Under the pieces are notes generated by a model. The model made no database searches. It was not told the DNA's origin and saw nothing but the letters and a program-made list of their open reading frames with translations. Shown here in pieces: positions 18,540-30,232 of a DNA stretch of 64,000 nt. Position numbers and translations under genes: made by a program. This stretch comes from Dromiciops gliroides (lineage: Eukaryota > Chordata > Mammalia > Microbiotheria > Microbiotheriidae): positions 264,630,441 to 264,694,440 of the forward strand of contig NC_057862.1 of the NCBI RefSeq assembly GCF_019393635.1, written 5' to 3'. Numbering within the stretch: the stretch's first letter is position 1; each line of letters begins with the position of its first letter.

Positions 18540-21356
18540 TTATTTTATTTTTTTCAGCAACAAACATTTATTTTACTTTTCAGTTACATGTAAGGGTAGT
18601 TTTCAACATTCATTTTCATAAGATTTAGAGTTCCAAATGTTTCTCCCTCCCTCCCTCCATCCTCCCTTTCCTCCCTCCTCCACAAGATCGCAACCAGGTT
18701 ATATATGTACAATCCACAAGTGTTCTTTTTATCAGTTCTTTCTATAGGAGTGCATAGTAAGCTTCCTCATTAGTTCCTTGGGATTGTCTTGGATCACTGC
18801 ACTGCTGAGAGTAGTTAAGTCATTCACAATTTCTCATTGAACAATACTGCTGTCACTACGCACAATGTCCTCTTAGCTCTGCTCACTTCACTATACATTG
18901 ATGTTCATTAGTCTTTCCAGGTTTTGGGGGGATCATCCTGTTTGTCATTTCCTGTAGCACAAGACCATTCCACTACAATAATATAGCACAGCTTTTTCCA
19001 TCATTCTTCAATTGATGGACATTCCCTTGATTCTCAGTTCTTAGCCTCCACCAAGAGTTGCTATAAATACTTTTTGTACAATTTTTCCCCCTTTTCTCTT
19101 TTTCATTATTACTATTGTTAACTGTTTCCCTTCCATCCTATTCCTTTCCCCATGATATTTATTCTATTATCCATCTTCTTTCATCCTATCACTCTTCAAA
19201 AGGGATTTGCTTCTGTCTGTCCCCTCCCCCACTCTGCCCTTCCTTCTTTTGCCCCTCTCTCTTTATCCCCTTCCCCTCCTATTTTCCTGCAGGGTTAGAG
19301 AGATTACTCCATCCAATTGAGTGTGTACATTATTCCCTCCTTGAGCTAATTCTAATGAGATTGAGGTCTTGGAGCCAATTCTGATGAGTGTTAGGCTCAT
19401 TTACTGCCCAGATTAAATAGATTACTCCACCCAGTTGGGTGTGTCTGTTAGTCCCTCCTTGAGGCAGCTCTGATGAGTTTAAGATCTTTGAGCCTTTTCT
19501 GATGAGTGTAAAATTCATTTACTGCCCTGCTCTTCTCCCATTTCTTCCCCCACTCCATAAGCCTTTTCCTGTTTCTTTCATGTAGGATTTCACTTTGGCC
19601 CTTCCCCCTCCCCCAGTGAATTCCCTTCACCCCTCAATTGAACCCTAAAATTTCATCACCTAGCTAAGTTACACAGTGGACAAATCATCACTCCTGGACC
19701 CAGCCAAAATGTCCCCCAGCTCCAATTTTTTACGGTTCTCTTGTGTCTTGTATTTGAAAGTCAAATTTGCCATTCAGTTCAGGTCTTTTCATCACAAATA
19801 TCTGAAAGTCTTCTTTTTCATTAAAGTCCCATTTTTTCCACTGAAAGATTATGCTGAGTTTTGCTGGGTAGGTGATTCTTGGTTGTAATCCCATTTCCTT
19901 TGCCCTTTGGAATATCATATTCCATGGTCTCCAGTCCTTTAATGTAGAAGCTGCTAGATCTTGTGCTATCCTGACTGGGGCTCCACAGTACTTGAATTCT
20001 TTCTTTTTGGCAGCTTGCAATATTTTCTCCTTGACCTGAGAGCTCTGGAATTTGGCTATAATATTCCTAGGAGTTTTCCTTTTGGGATCTCTTTCTGGAG
20101 GTAATCGGTGGATTCTTTTAATTTCTATTTTACCTTCTTCTTCTAGAATTTCAGGGCAATTTTCCCTGAGAATATCTTGAAAGATGGTGTCTAAGCTCTT
20201 TCCTTGATCATGGTTTTCAGGTAGACCAATAATTTTCAAATGATCTCTCCTGGACCTATTTTCCAGGTCAGCAGTTTTTCCCAGAAGATGTTTCACATTG
20301 CCCTCTATTTTTTTATTCATTTGGATTTGCTTTATTGTCTCTTGGTTTCTCATAAAGTCACTGGCTTCCATTTGTTCAATCCTAATTCTTAGGCAATTAT
20401 TTTCATCAGAGAGCTTTTGTACCTCCTTTTCCATTTGGCCAATTTGGCTTTTCAAGCTGTTGACTTTTTTCTCATGTCTTTCCTGCATCACCCTCATTTC
20501 TTTTTCCATTTTTCCCTCTACCTCTTTAACTTTATCTTCAAAGTCATTTTTGAGCACCTCTATGGCCTGAGACCAATTCGTATTTTTCTTGGAAGCTTTA
20601 GATATAGGGGGCCTGATGTTGACATCTTCTTCTGAGGGTGCCCCCTTGGTCTTTCTTGTTACTGAAGAAAATTTTTATGGTCCTCACCTTTCTCTGTCGG
20701 CTCATCTTGCCTTTCTTTTACTAGACTTTTAACTCCTTAAAGTGAGGCACTGTTTCCAGGCTGCAGTATCCCAAGTTTCAGAAGTCCCAGGTGGTATGAT
20801 TTAAGGAGGATCAGGTTCTTCACTTGCCTGGCCTGTTCCCTGGTCCTTAGATGACCCCAGACCAACTTGCTAATCAACCAGCTTTGTGTGTTGTCATTAT
20901 TAGCTCTGTGCCCCTCTCCCACCTGGGCCACTGCTACTCGAGCCTACCTCCTGGTTCTCAGCAGGGGTATAAAATCTAAGTTCTACCTTAGCACCAGCAT
21001 AGATCCCTGTAGTCTCTCCCCTGCCCAGGGCTCAGCCCACTCACCAGCCTGTGAGCTTTGTTCCAGACAACACTGGCGCTTCAGCTGATTCAGAGGCTCT
21101 GGGGATCTCCTTCTCTGGTGAGGCCTTCCTGGGACTGGATCTGTGTCAGGGTGACTGTGGGGTTGGATTTGACTCCTGTATTAGCACAGCAGCTCCCTCC
21201 TTCTGACCTTCCAAGCCGTTCTTGGTTAGAAGATGATTTCAGCATTCTTCTGTGAATTTTGCTGCTCCGGGCATTTTCCTATTTGGATGATCATGTCATG
21301 AGTTCGGGAGCTCACTGCCTTTCCTCCACCATCTTGGCTCTGCCCCCGAAGTCAAC
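18540..21356 (-). mobile_element. HAL1-like element (L1 derivative without ORF2), antisense, near full length
   Basis: Flanked by a perfect 14-bp TSD 'agtatagttttatt' (18526-18539 and 21357-21370). Read on the minus strand: 5' UTR (21356-20706) ending in 'ccatcttggctctgcccc', ORF1 (about 20705-19730), a spacer (19729-19110) like the L1 inter-ORF region, then directly the L1 3' end (19110-18540) with its T-run. ORF2 is absent. The join near 19110 recurs in the element at 60918-63150, so the deletion is inherited and not a private event. Confidence 0.9.
19730..20674 (-). pseudogene. L1/HAL1 ORF1 protein, nearly intact
   Basis: RNA-binding retrotransposon protein. The frame is open from 20674 down to the stop at 19730 (about 314 codons). 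Order: an N-terminal charged region, a coiled coil with Glu/Lys heptads (about 20550-20280), an RRM-like middle ('RDHLKIIGLPENHDQGKS') and the C-terminal domain ('RIHRLPPERDPKRKTPRNI' and 'MKRPELNGKFDFQIQDTRE'). The likely ATG lies further up at 20704-20706 ('atgagccgacag'), but that frame reaches a stop; a one-base indel in the A-rich stretch near 20675 would separate it from the long frame. In L1 this protein forms trimers that coat the RNA. Without an ORF2 the element must borrow RT from L1. Confidence 0.8.
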
Positions 21357-22306
21357 AGTATAGTTTTATTATCTATTTCCTCCTATAACTCATTCAGCTT
21401 CTTCCTCAAAAATATAGATTTTATACCATTTGGTGCACATATGTCATGTATTGATTGATATGACTTCATTGTCTATGGTAACTTTCAGTAAGATAGTTTC
21501 CTTCTTTATCTCTTTGAAGTAGATCTATTTTTGCTTTTGCCTTATCTGAAATCATTATTGCTACCCCTGCTTTTTTTGCTTCAGCTGAAGCATAATAGAT
21601 TCTGTTCTAGCCCCTTACTTTTGCTCTGTGTATATCTCTTTACTTCAAATGTGTTTCTTGTAAACAACATATTGTAAGATTTTGGTTTTTAATCCATTCT
21701 GCTATCCACTTCTGTTAAATGGGTGAGTTCATCCCATTCATATTTATATTTATGATAATTATGTATTTTCCTCCATATTATTTTTTTGCATTTTTATCCT
21801 CCCCTCTCTCTTATTCCCATCCTTTTCCACCTTACAAGTGTTTTACTTATGATCACTACCCTCCCCAATATCCCCTCCCCTTTCTATTATTTCTGTCCCA
21901 TTTTTACTTCCTTCCTGGATAAGTTAGATTTCTATACCCAAGTGTGTGTGTTAGGTTATTCCCTCTTTGAGCTATTTATGGTGAGTTTAAGCTTTGCCTA
22001 CCACCCCACTCCCCACCCTCCCCTCCATTATAATAGCTCTTTTTTACCTCTTTTTTTGTGGGATAATTTAATCCCATTTGATCTCCCCCTCTCCTTTTCC
22101 TTCTGATGAAATTTCTTTCTCACTTCTTTGTTTTGTTTTTTTTTGGTGGTATCATTGCATCAATGTCACATTATATCCATACCCTCTGTCTACATAAACT
22201 CTTTCTAATTGCTCTTATTAGTAATAAAGGTGTTAAGAATTATAGATATTATCTTGTCATATCAACACTTTAACCTTTTTGAATTTATATTTTTTCTTTC
22301 TCATTT

Positions 22307-22471
22307 ATTTGTTGTTGTTGTTTGTTTGTTTTTTGCAGGGCAGTGAGGGTTAAGTGACTTTCCCAGGGTCACACAGCTAGGTAAGTGTCAAGTGTCTGAG
22401 GCCGGATTTGAACTCAGGTCCTTCTAAATCCAGGGCCGGTGCTTTATCCACTGTGCCACCTAGCTGCCCCC
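22307..22471 (-). mobile_element. CORE-type SINE, antisense
   Basis: Complete SINE with (gttgtt) tail complement. An 8-bp repeat 'tctcattt' flanks it (22299-22306 and 22472-22479). It is the 'ctcattgccctgcaaaa' 3'-end subtype. Confidence 0.9.
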
Positions 22472-23338
22472 TCTCATTTCTTTTTTACTTTTTTATGTTT
22501 CCCTTGAGTCTTTTATTTGGAAGCCAAATTTTATATTAATTTCTGGTCTGTTAATCAGAAATGCTTGAAAGTCCTCTATCTCATTAAATATCCATTTTAC
22601 CTCCTGATGAAAGATTATATTCAGTTTTGCTGGGTAGGTGATTATTGTTTGTAAACCTAACTCCTTTGCCTTCTGGTATTGTAAGCCTTCCAGTTCTTTT
22701 TTCCCCCCTCTAGTTCTTTAATGTGGAAGCTGCCACATCCCGGTAATCCTGCTTGTAGCTCCATAATACTTGAATTCTTTCTTTTTGGCTTCTTGAAAAA
22801 TTTTCTCCTTAATCTGTGAGCTATGGAATCTGGCTATGATGTTCCTGGGAATTTTCATTTTGAAATCTCTTTCAGGTGGATTCCTTCAATTTCCATTTTA
22901 CCCTCTGGTTCTAATATATCATGGCAATTTTCTTTGATAATTCCTTGAAAGGTATTGTCCAGGCCTTTTTTTTTTTCATCATGGCTTTCAGGTACTTCTT
23001 ATATTATCTCTTCTGGATCTATTTTCTAGGTCAGTTGTTTTTCCAATGAGAAAATGCAGATTTTTTTCTATTTTTTTAAACTTTTTTTTGGATTTATCAT
23101 ATCTTAATGTCTCATAGAGTCATTAGTTTCCACTTCTTCTATTCTATTTGTTAAGGCTGTATTTTCTTAGTGACACTTTGTACTTCCTTTTCCATTTGGC
23201 TAATTCTGGTTTTTGGGGTGAAGTTATTTTCCTCAGTAAATTCTTGTATTTCTTTTTCCATGCTATTGGCTCTTTTTTCACAATTCTCTTGCATTACTCT
23301 CATTTCTTTTTCCAAATTTTTCTTCTATTTTTCTAATT

Positions 23339-23490
23339 AGTTTTTTTTTTTTTAAGTGAGGCAATTGGGGTTAAGTGACTTGTCCAGGGTCACACAGCTA
23401 GTAAGTGTTAAGTGTCTGAGGCCAGATTTGAACTCAGGTACTCCTGACTCCAGGGCTGGTGCTCTATCCACTGCACCACCTAGCTGCCCC
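23339..23490 (-). mobile_element. CORE-type SINE, antisense
   Basis: Complete SINE flanked by 'ttctaatt' (23331-23338 and 23491-23498), within L1 ORF1. Confidence 0.92.
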
Positions 23491-24079
23491 TTCTAATTTG
23501 CTTTTTTAAATTCTTTTAAAGCTCTTCCAAGAATTCTTTTTGGGGCTGAGACCATATCACATTTTTCTTTGATGCTTCACCTGTGGCCATTTTGGCAGTA
23601 TTGTCCTCTAAGTTTATGCCTTGATCTTCTCTATCACCATAGTAACTTTATATAGTCAAGTTTTTTCTTAATATTTTTTTTTTGCTCATGATTATGTTTT
23701 ATTTTGTTTTTTGTGACTTGGTGTTTTTATGTGAGAGTTTGGCTCTAGGCCTGTACTGTCCCAAATTTCTGTGCTGGGGCTCTGGGTATGTCCTCACTAG
23801 TGGTCAGCAGTGGGATCAAGGCCTACATGGTGGCCTGTGCTGGGGTGCAGTCACTGGAGTGGGGTGAAATGGGCCTTGCTATGCTGGCCCAGACTGCTCA
23901 CTTGCCTTGGAGGCTGCTGGTTTGTGGGAGGTAGGATCTCACTGGTAGATTTTCCCAGGACCCTGCAATAGATTCTAGCTGTTGCTGGTGGCACAGCTGC
24001 TCTGTTATTGCTGCTGTTGCTGCAGCCTTAGACCTCACACCTCTCCCACCAAGGTAAGAAAGACCTTTCCTGCTAGGCA

Positions 24080-24600
24080 TTAAAGTTGCCTTGAATTACA
24101 AGCTTGTCCTTTTTTGGCATATTGATAATGAGGATCTCCAGGTCTTCTTACCTCATCAGGTTTTGTCATACATAGGTACTGATGATGGTGGTAGGGTACT
24201 TTACTGAAAGTGGAGATAACATTATCACGAGCCTGTTGTTCATTCCTTTGGGGAAGCAAATAAGTTTGTTGACTAGAATAGATTTGCATTGCAAAACCTA
24301 CATCAGCTTCATAGCAGTCCTCATCATAGTGACCATTCCAGAAAAAATCCAGCTCTGACTTTGATAAGCTTTTCTTTTATCATTTCTCAACTTTGTTTTA
24401 CTCAGGGCTGCTATTTGTATGTGAAACCTTCTGAGTTCTCTCACAACATGCCATTTATATAAATCATCTTCACAAGTTTGTGTGTGTGTGTGTGTGTTCT
24501 GACGACAAGGGAGGATCCCTACTTGCTGCAATAAACAGGCTAGGGTCAGATTAATTGAAGCAGACAAATTTCAGGGTCCCTTTTCTAGCCTCTTCTTTCC
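24080..24600 (-). mobile_element. RTE (BovB-like) LINE endonuclease fragment, antisense
   Basis: Minus-strand frames 24298-24567 and 24080-24289 code consecutive parts of an AP-type endonuclease. 'VRELRRFHIQIAALSKTKL' corresponds to the LRxxxIDIxALxETRL block of RTE elements. 'GVGFA' (near 24290) and the later 'MTKPDEVR' correspond to the next blocks. One frame change lies between them. Known family: RTE/BovB LINEs, present in marsupials. Not a host gene, although the same domain also occurs in annotated craniofacial-development-protein-like sequences. Confidence 0.75.
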
Positions 24601-25075
24601 AGTAGGTGAGCAGCACAACCCTTTAAAAAGCCTCCTCAGACACCCAGTAGGTGCTTTCAGTTCAATGAGAAGAAAACTCTATGGCCTGGGCTAACTGTGT
24701 TGTGACCTCTATCTGCACCTACTACTTTATCACTTGACTACTGCCACAGGAATTCAAGGTATATAAAAATGTTTAAATGGTATGGGTAATGTCTTTTGAC
24801 TTGTGCATAAATTGGATTTAACTAAAGCAGCCTCATTCTCTCTTCCAGAGTCACAGAAGTCCAATGGCAAGACAAAAGTCAAAATGGCTGATGATGGCTC
24901 AAGATACAATTGATAACCTTGCCATCATCAATGTCTAATCAAGTTCTAACTTGCTTTCACTATCTTCATGGTCTATTGGAACAAGCTGTTCACATCTACT
25001 CATTCTGCTTGGAAGAGTTTTCACATGCTTGAGGTAGACACTGTCTATACCTCCCACCCCACAAAAGAAAAAAAA
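24601..25075. other. Unassigned sequence
   Basis: No coding or repeat signature recognised. Confidence 0.4.
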
Positions 25076-25227
25076 AAAAGTGAAATACAATGTGCTTTAA
25101 TCTGCATTCAGATTCTTTTTCTGGTGATTGGATAACATTTTACATCTTGAGTCCCTTGGAATTTTCTTGGATCATCGTGTTGATAAAAATAGCCAAGTTG
25201 CTCACTGTATGAACATTATATGATATT

Positions 25228-25402
25228 TTGGGGGATTTTTGTTTTGTGCGTGTGTGGGGTTTTTTTGGGGGGGGTGGTGAGGCAATTTGGGTTAAGTGAC
25301 TTGCCTAGGGTCACACAACTAGTAAATTGTCAAGTGTCTGAGGCTAGATTTGAACTCATGTCCTCCTGACTCCAGGGCTGGTGCTCTATCTAGCTGCCCT
25401 GA
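25228..25402 (-). mobile_element. CORE-type SINE, antisense, slightly 5'-deleted
   Basis: Flanked by 'atatgatatt' (25218-25227 and 25403-25412). The head region lacks the 'ccactgtgccac' segment. Confidence 0.88.
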
Positions 25403-26092
25403 ATATGATATTAAAATTACTCTGTATAGTGTTTTCCTGGTTTTGCTAACTTTGTTTTGTTCACATAAGTCTTTCCAAGTTTTTCTGAAACCATCCTGCC
25501 CATCATTTCTTATAAAACAATAGTATTCCAATTACAATTATATATCACAATTTTTTCAACCATTCCCAAATAGATGGAGACCTCCCCCACAATTTCCAAT
25601 TCTTTGTCACCACAAAAAGAGCAGTTATAAATATTTTTGTACATATGGGTCCTTTTCTCTTTTGAGGAATATCACCTAGTAGTGGTATTGCTGGGTATGC
25701 ACAATTTTATAGCCCTTTGGTAATAGTCCCAAATTGTTCTCCAGAATGTTTTACAACTCCACCAACAATGCATTAGTGTCCCAATTTTGCTACAGTCCCT
25801 GTAACATTTGCTGTTTTTCTTTCTTGTCATATTAGCCAATCTAATAGGTATGATATAGTACCTTAGGGTTGTTTTAATTTGCATTTCTCTATTTAATAGT
25901 TAGAGCATTTTTCTTATGACAATAGATAACTTTGATTTATTCATCTGAAAATTGCCTATTCATGTCATTTTACCATTTATCAATTGTGTAGCAACTTGTA
26001 TTCTTAAAATTTGACTCTGTACTTAATTTATTAGAGAATTGTGGCCTTTATTAGTGACACTTGCTATAAAACATTTCCCCAGATTTATGCTT

Positions 26093-26240
26093 TCTTTTTT
26101 TTTTCTTTTGTGGGACAATGAGGGTTAAGTGCCTTTCCCAGGATCACACAGCTGGTAAGTGTCAAGTTTCTGAGGTCAGATTTGAACCCAGGTCCTTCTG
26201 AAGGAAGGTGCTTTATCCATTGTGCCACCTAGCTGCCCCT
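26093..26240 (-). mobile_element. CORE-type SINE, antisense
   Basis: Diverged copy with a short deletion after 'ccttctgaagg'. It lies inside the antisense L1. Confidence 0.85.
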
Positions 26241-26661
26241 TTCTGTTTTCCTTCTAATCTTGGCTCATTGACTTCACGGCTGCAAAAACTTTTTAAGTTA
26301 ATAAAATTAAAATTACCCATTTTATATCTTGTAGTGTTATCTATCTCTTGTTTGGCCATAATATTTTACCTTATCTGACAATTATACTATTCCATATACA
26401 ATATCTGACAATTAAACTATTCAATATTTCCTTAATATGCCCTTGGTATGTAAAGGGTGACATACAAATCTTGTATCCATTTTGAGCTTATCTTGGTGTG
26501 TGGTGTGAGATATTGATATACACCTTCTTTCTGCCAAACTATTTTCTAATTTTCTCACCAGTTTTTGTCAAATAGTGAGTGCTAGTCCCAAAAACTTGGG
26601 TTTTGGGATTTATCACATAGTAGATTGTTATGGTCATTTACTACTGTGAGTTGCATACCTA

Positions 26662-26845
26662 GGACAGCTAGATAGCACAGTGGATGAAGTAAAGGGCCTG
26701 AAGTCAGGAAGACTCATTATCATCAAATCATCATTCAAATCTGGCCTCAGATATTTACTAGCTGTGTGATCTTGGGTCAGTCACTTAACCCTGTTTGCCT
26801 CAATTTCTTCATCTGTAAAATGATCTGAAGAAGTAAATGACAATT
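26662..26845 (+). mobile_element. Longer MIR/Mar1-like SINE, sense
   Basis: Starts 'ggacagctagatagcac', has the core 'gctgtgtgatcttgggtcag' and a MIR-type 3' part 'tcttcatctgtaaaatgat' that the shorter SINEs lack. Confidence 0.8.
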
Positions 26846-26847
26846 GC

Positions 26848-27462
26848 ACAAACAAAACCAATGCAACCAAGACTAGAAGGAAAGCAGAAATCTGGGAAAC
26901 ATTTTTACAGACAATGTTTCTGATAAAGGCTTTATTTCTCAAATATATGGAGAACTTAATAAAATTTATAATAATATAAGTACTGTAAAAAATTATGAGC
27001 AAGCAGATTTTGGAAAAACCTGAAAAGACTTACATGAACTTAAATGAGCTGAGTGAAGTGAGCAGAACCAGAACATTATACACAGTAACAGCAACACTGT
27101 GTGATGATCAACTGTTATAGACTTATCTCTTCTCAGTATTAAAATGATCTAAGACAATTCCAAGAGACTCATGATGGAAAATATTCATGTCCAGAAAAAG
27201 AACTATGGAGTCTTTGTTGTTTTACTTTTTGCTGCTTCTTTCTTGTGGTTCTGATTCTTCTCTCACAACATAACTAGTGTGGAAATATGTTTAACATTAT
27301 TGTACTGTACAGTGTATATTTATTAGATTGCTTGTTGTCTTTGGGAGATGGAAGAGCAAGAAGGGTGGGAGGAAAATTTAGAATTAAAAATCTTACAAAA
27401 ATGAATGTAAAAAATTATCTTTACATAAAATTGGAAAAATAAATTACTATTTTTTAAAAAAG
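26848..27462 (+). mobile_element. L1 3' end, sense
   Basis: ORF2 C-terminal remnants ('gtgagcagaaccagaac'), then a 3' UTR ending 'ggaaaaataaattactatttttta'. An older copy of the family seen at 33600-34260. Confidence 0.82.
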
Positions 27463-27544
27463 AAGTATATGACAAACCACTCTACTTGTTCAACAAGAAA
27501 CCCCAAATCAGCTCACAGACTGAAATGACTAAATAAGAACAAGC

Positions 27545-27790
27545 TTTATGGGGCAGTTGGGTGGTATGGTGGATAGAGTGCTTTGCCTAAAATCAAGATT
27601 ACTCCTCTTCCTGAGTTAAAATCTGATCTAACATGTTTACTAGCTATATGAACCTGGGCAAGTCACAACCTTTTGTGTCTCAGTTTCCTCATGTATAAAA
27701 TGATTTGGAAGTGGCAAACCACTCTATTATCTCTGTCAAGAAAATCATAAATGGGGTAATGAAGAGTTAGAAACAACTGAAAGGATTGAA
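27545..27790 (+). mobile_element. Longer MIR/Mar1-like SINE, sense
   Basis: Head 'ggggcagttgggtggtat', core 'gaacctgggcaagtcac', 3' part 'ctcagtttcctcatgtataaaatg' and the 'gaagagttagaaacaactgaa' end typical of this longer class. Confidence 0.8.
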
Positions 27791-29215
27791 CATTTGTGTT
27801 CCTTGTGAAACTTCCATTTTATGGGAAAGGAGTTAAGCCTTGGATATATAGTTTAGGGCATTCTTTCCTTTTCCTCATTAAGGGATAGTAATCATAAGTT
27901 CAGCTTGAAACTAGAAACTAAAGTTAGAGCTAGGGGACTGATATAATTCTAGCCTGGAATAGATCTAATTACCTTGGAACCTGGCCACTCTCTTCTTCTG
28001 CTCCTCTCTCACAGTAAAGGACAAAGGAAAGAGACTTCAGAGACTTCTTATGAGGCACATTTAGACAGCCCTGTGAGGAAAAATACGATACATATGTGAA
28101 AAACACAGCACAGCATATCTCTTATATTTCTTGAGGTACTCCTTTGCTACCATTCTAGGCTCAAAATTGGGACTTAGTGAAAGTCATGGCATATGATGAA
28201 ATTGAAATGGTGATTATAAGATGAAGCTTTATTTCCCCTTTTTCTTATATATCATAAATTATCATTTTTTTTTCTTTTTTGGGGGTGAATAATGTAAAAA
28301 GCAAACCAAAGTTTAGGTGAGGTTTTTCTACTTAACTACTTGAAAAATTGTCTCCATGTTGATGAAGATTATTTATATTGAAAAAATTACAGTAACTAAA
28401 ATTGTTTTGGTGTTATGAGAAAAAGGAGAACTTTTCCTTAACAATGACACTGCCATACAGAGATGACAGCCAAGAGAAAGGACAGATGCCAGTGGGAAAC
28501 AATATAGTGGGAACTTTTGTCCTGTAATGGGTATAATAGTGTCTTGGCCATGCAACAAGCTGTATGCTTTGATTCCAGGCCCTCCAAAACTCATAGCCTA
28601 AAGTTGTGTAAAACTATGACAAAGAACTGACATGGTACCAATAGGATACTCATCACCCATGAGATGAAATTAGCCTAGAGGCCAGAGGGGTAAAACTGGA
28701 AGCCTTCTGTGCATGTGCACTGAACCAGAAAGAAATGTAACTGGGAAATATTTAACAAAATAAATGAAAATTCAATACAGCAAAGATAATAGTAATTTGT
28801 AGCTTTCTAAGTTGACATGTGGTTTTCAAGGACCCGTTTTTGTTTGAGTTTAGTACCTCTGGTCTAAACCCCTGAAATATAGGTATTATCTGCATTGCCT
28901 AGTAAAGAAAGAGAAATGAAAGTCAAAGATGCAGGAAACAGCCAGAGTGAACAAGTGGCCAAAGAATAGAAAATGCTTCATCTGAAGGTCAATTGAACCT
29001 TAGTATACAAATGCATTCTGGTCATACCAATACAAATACCAATACCAATACCATACTAATCAAAGTGATTTTCATTAGTTTACATAATGTTTTAAGGTTT
29101 CCAAGCATTTTACCAACATACACTCATTTTATTCACAAACTGTGTATAATATCCTCTAAGATTATGAGTTGAAAAAAGGTGCAAATCTGGACTGTTAGAG
29201 GAAATTATTATTACT
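27791..29215. other. Unassigned sequence
   Basis: No gene seen. The stretch 29050-29200 ('cattttaccaacatacactc', 'ttttattcacaaactgtg') weakly resembles an old MIR or L3 copy. Confidence 0.35.
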
Positions 29216-29907
29216 TTTTTGGGGGAGCAAAGATGGCAGAGAGAAGCCAGGAAGTTGCCTTAGTTCTCCCAAGTTTCCCTCAGAAGCAACATTAAAGCAA
29301 GCCTCTAAATGGATTCTGGAGCTACAGAACCTAGAAAAAAGACAGAGATACACAATCTTCCACCTTAGAATAATTTAGAAGACTTCAGAAAAGTTCTGTC
29401 TCACTTGGGTAAAAGGAGAGCACAACACTGATCAGTGTACCACCAGAGGGTGTCCAGGAAAGTCAGCAGGAGGCTGTTGGCCACAGCACAGATCAGTAGC
29501 TGGAGCCCCTTGGTCAAGGCTCAGCAGGCTGGTGGTACAGCAGACCAGTTATAGGACCCCTCCCACCAGCCCCAGCTGAGGAGAAAAACTTCCAGCTAGA
29601 GATCCACCACAGGACAGGCATATCTAGGCAAAGCCATCCTAGTGCAAAGAGCAAGCTCAGACCTGTAAAGAATCCTCCTGACCCAGACGCTTCAGAGAAG
29701 AAGGCCAGTTATCAGGTCCTGGTCCCCAGTACAAGAAGTTTACAACAGTGGCCCCTGTGCCACAGGAGAAGAGTTCAACTTTAAAAGTTGCAAAATAGGC
29801 TAAAGTATGAGTAAGAAACAGAAAAGAAACCTTATCATAGAGAGATGACAAGGAAGACTAAAACAAAAACTCAGATGAAGAAAACACTGCCAAAATGCCT
29901 ATATGTG

Positions 29908-30232
29908 TTGGGGCAGCTAGGTGGTGCAGTGGATAAAGCACCAGCCCTGGATTCAGGAGGACCTGAGTTCAAATCCAGCTTCAGACACTTGACATTTACT
30001 AGTTGTGTAACACTGGGAAATCACTTAACCCTCATGTCACTTAACATTCATTGCCTCACCAAAAAAAAAGTAATATTCTGAACTTATTGGCAGCTAGATG
30101 GCACAGTGGATTCCAGGGCACTGGCCCTGAATTCAGGAAGAGCTGATTTCAAATCCAGCCTCAGACATTTAACACTTACTAGCTGTGTGACACTGGACAA
30201 ATCACTTAACCCTCATTGCCCTGCAAAAAAAA
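29908..30232 (+). mobile_element. Pair of CORE-type SINEs within one TSD, sense
   Basis: First copy about 29908-30070 and second about 30088-30232, separated by 'gtaatattctgaactta'. The pair as a whole is flanked by 'aaaatgcctatatgtg' (29892-29907 and 30233-30248). The first copy has a duplicated 'tcacttaac' tail segment. Confidence 0.9.

Larger units (their letters stand above)
21357..24080 (-). mobile_element. Old L1, antisense: ORF2 EN region, ORF1 and 5' UTR
   Basis: Continuation of the element at 16598-18525. 21357-21720 is the endonuclease region. 21720-22500 is inter-ORF sequence. 22500-23640 is ORF1, heavily shifted. 23640-24080 is a 5' UTR-like GC-richer stretch ending near 'cctgctaggc'. 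Two SINEs are inserted. No intact frame. Confidence 0.8.
25076..26660 (-). mobile_element. Old L1 3' half, antisense
   Basis: Diverged ORF2 C-terminal region and 3' end, read from the minus strand. Phrases such as 'tttacaactccaccaacaatgc', 'ccctttggtaatagtccc' and 'tatccattttgagctta' have counterparts in the L1 at 53877-54900. Two SINEs interrupt it. Confidence 0.8.

Noticed and set aside
23682-24080. Possible GC-richer gene segment
   Set aside because: It continues the antisense L1 5' UTR; no splice structure or family match.
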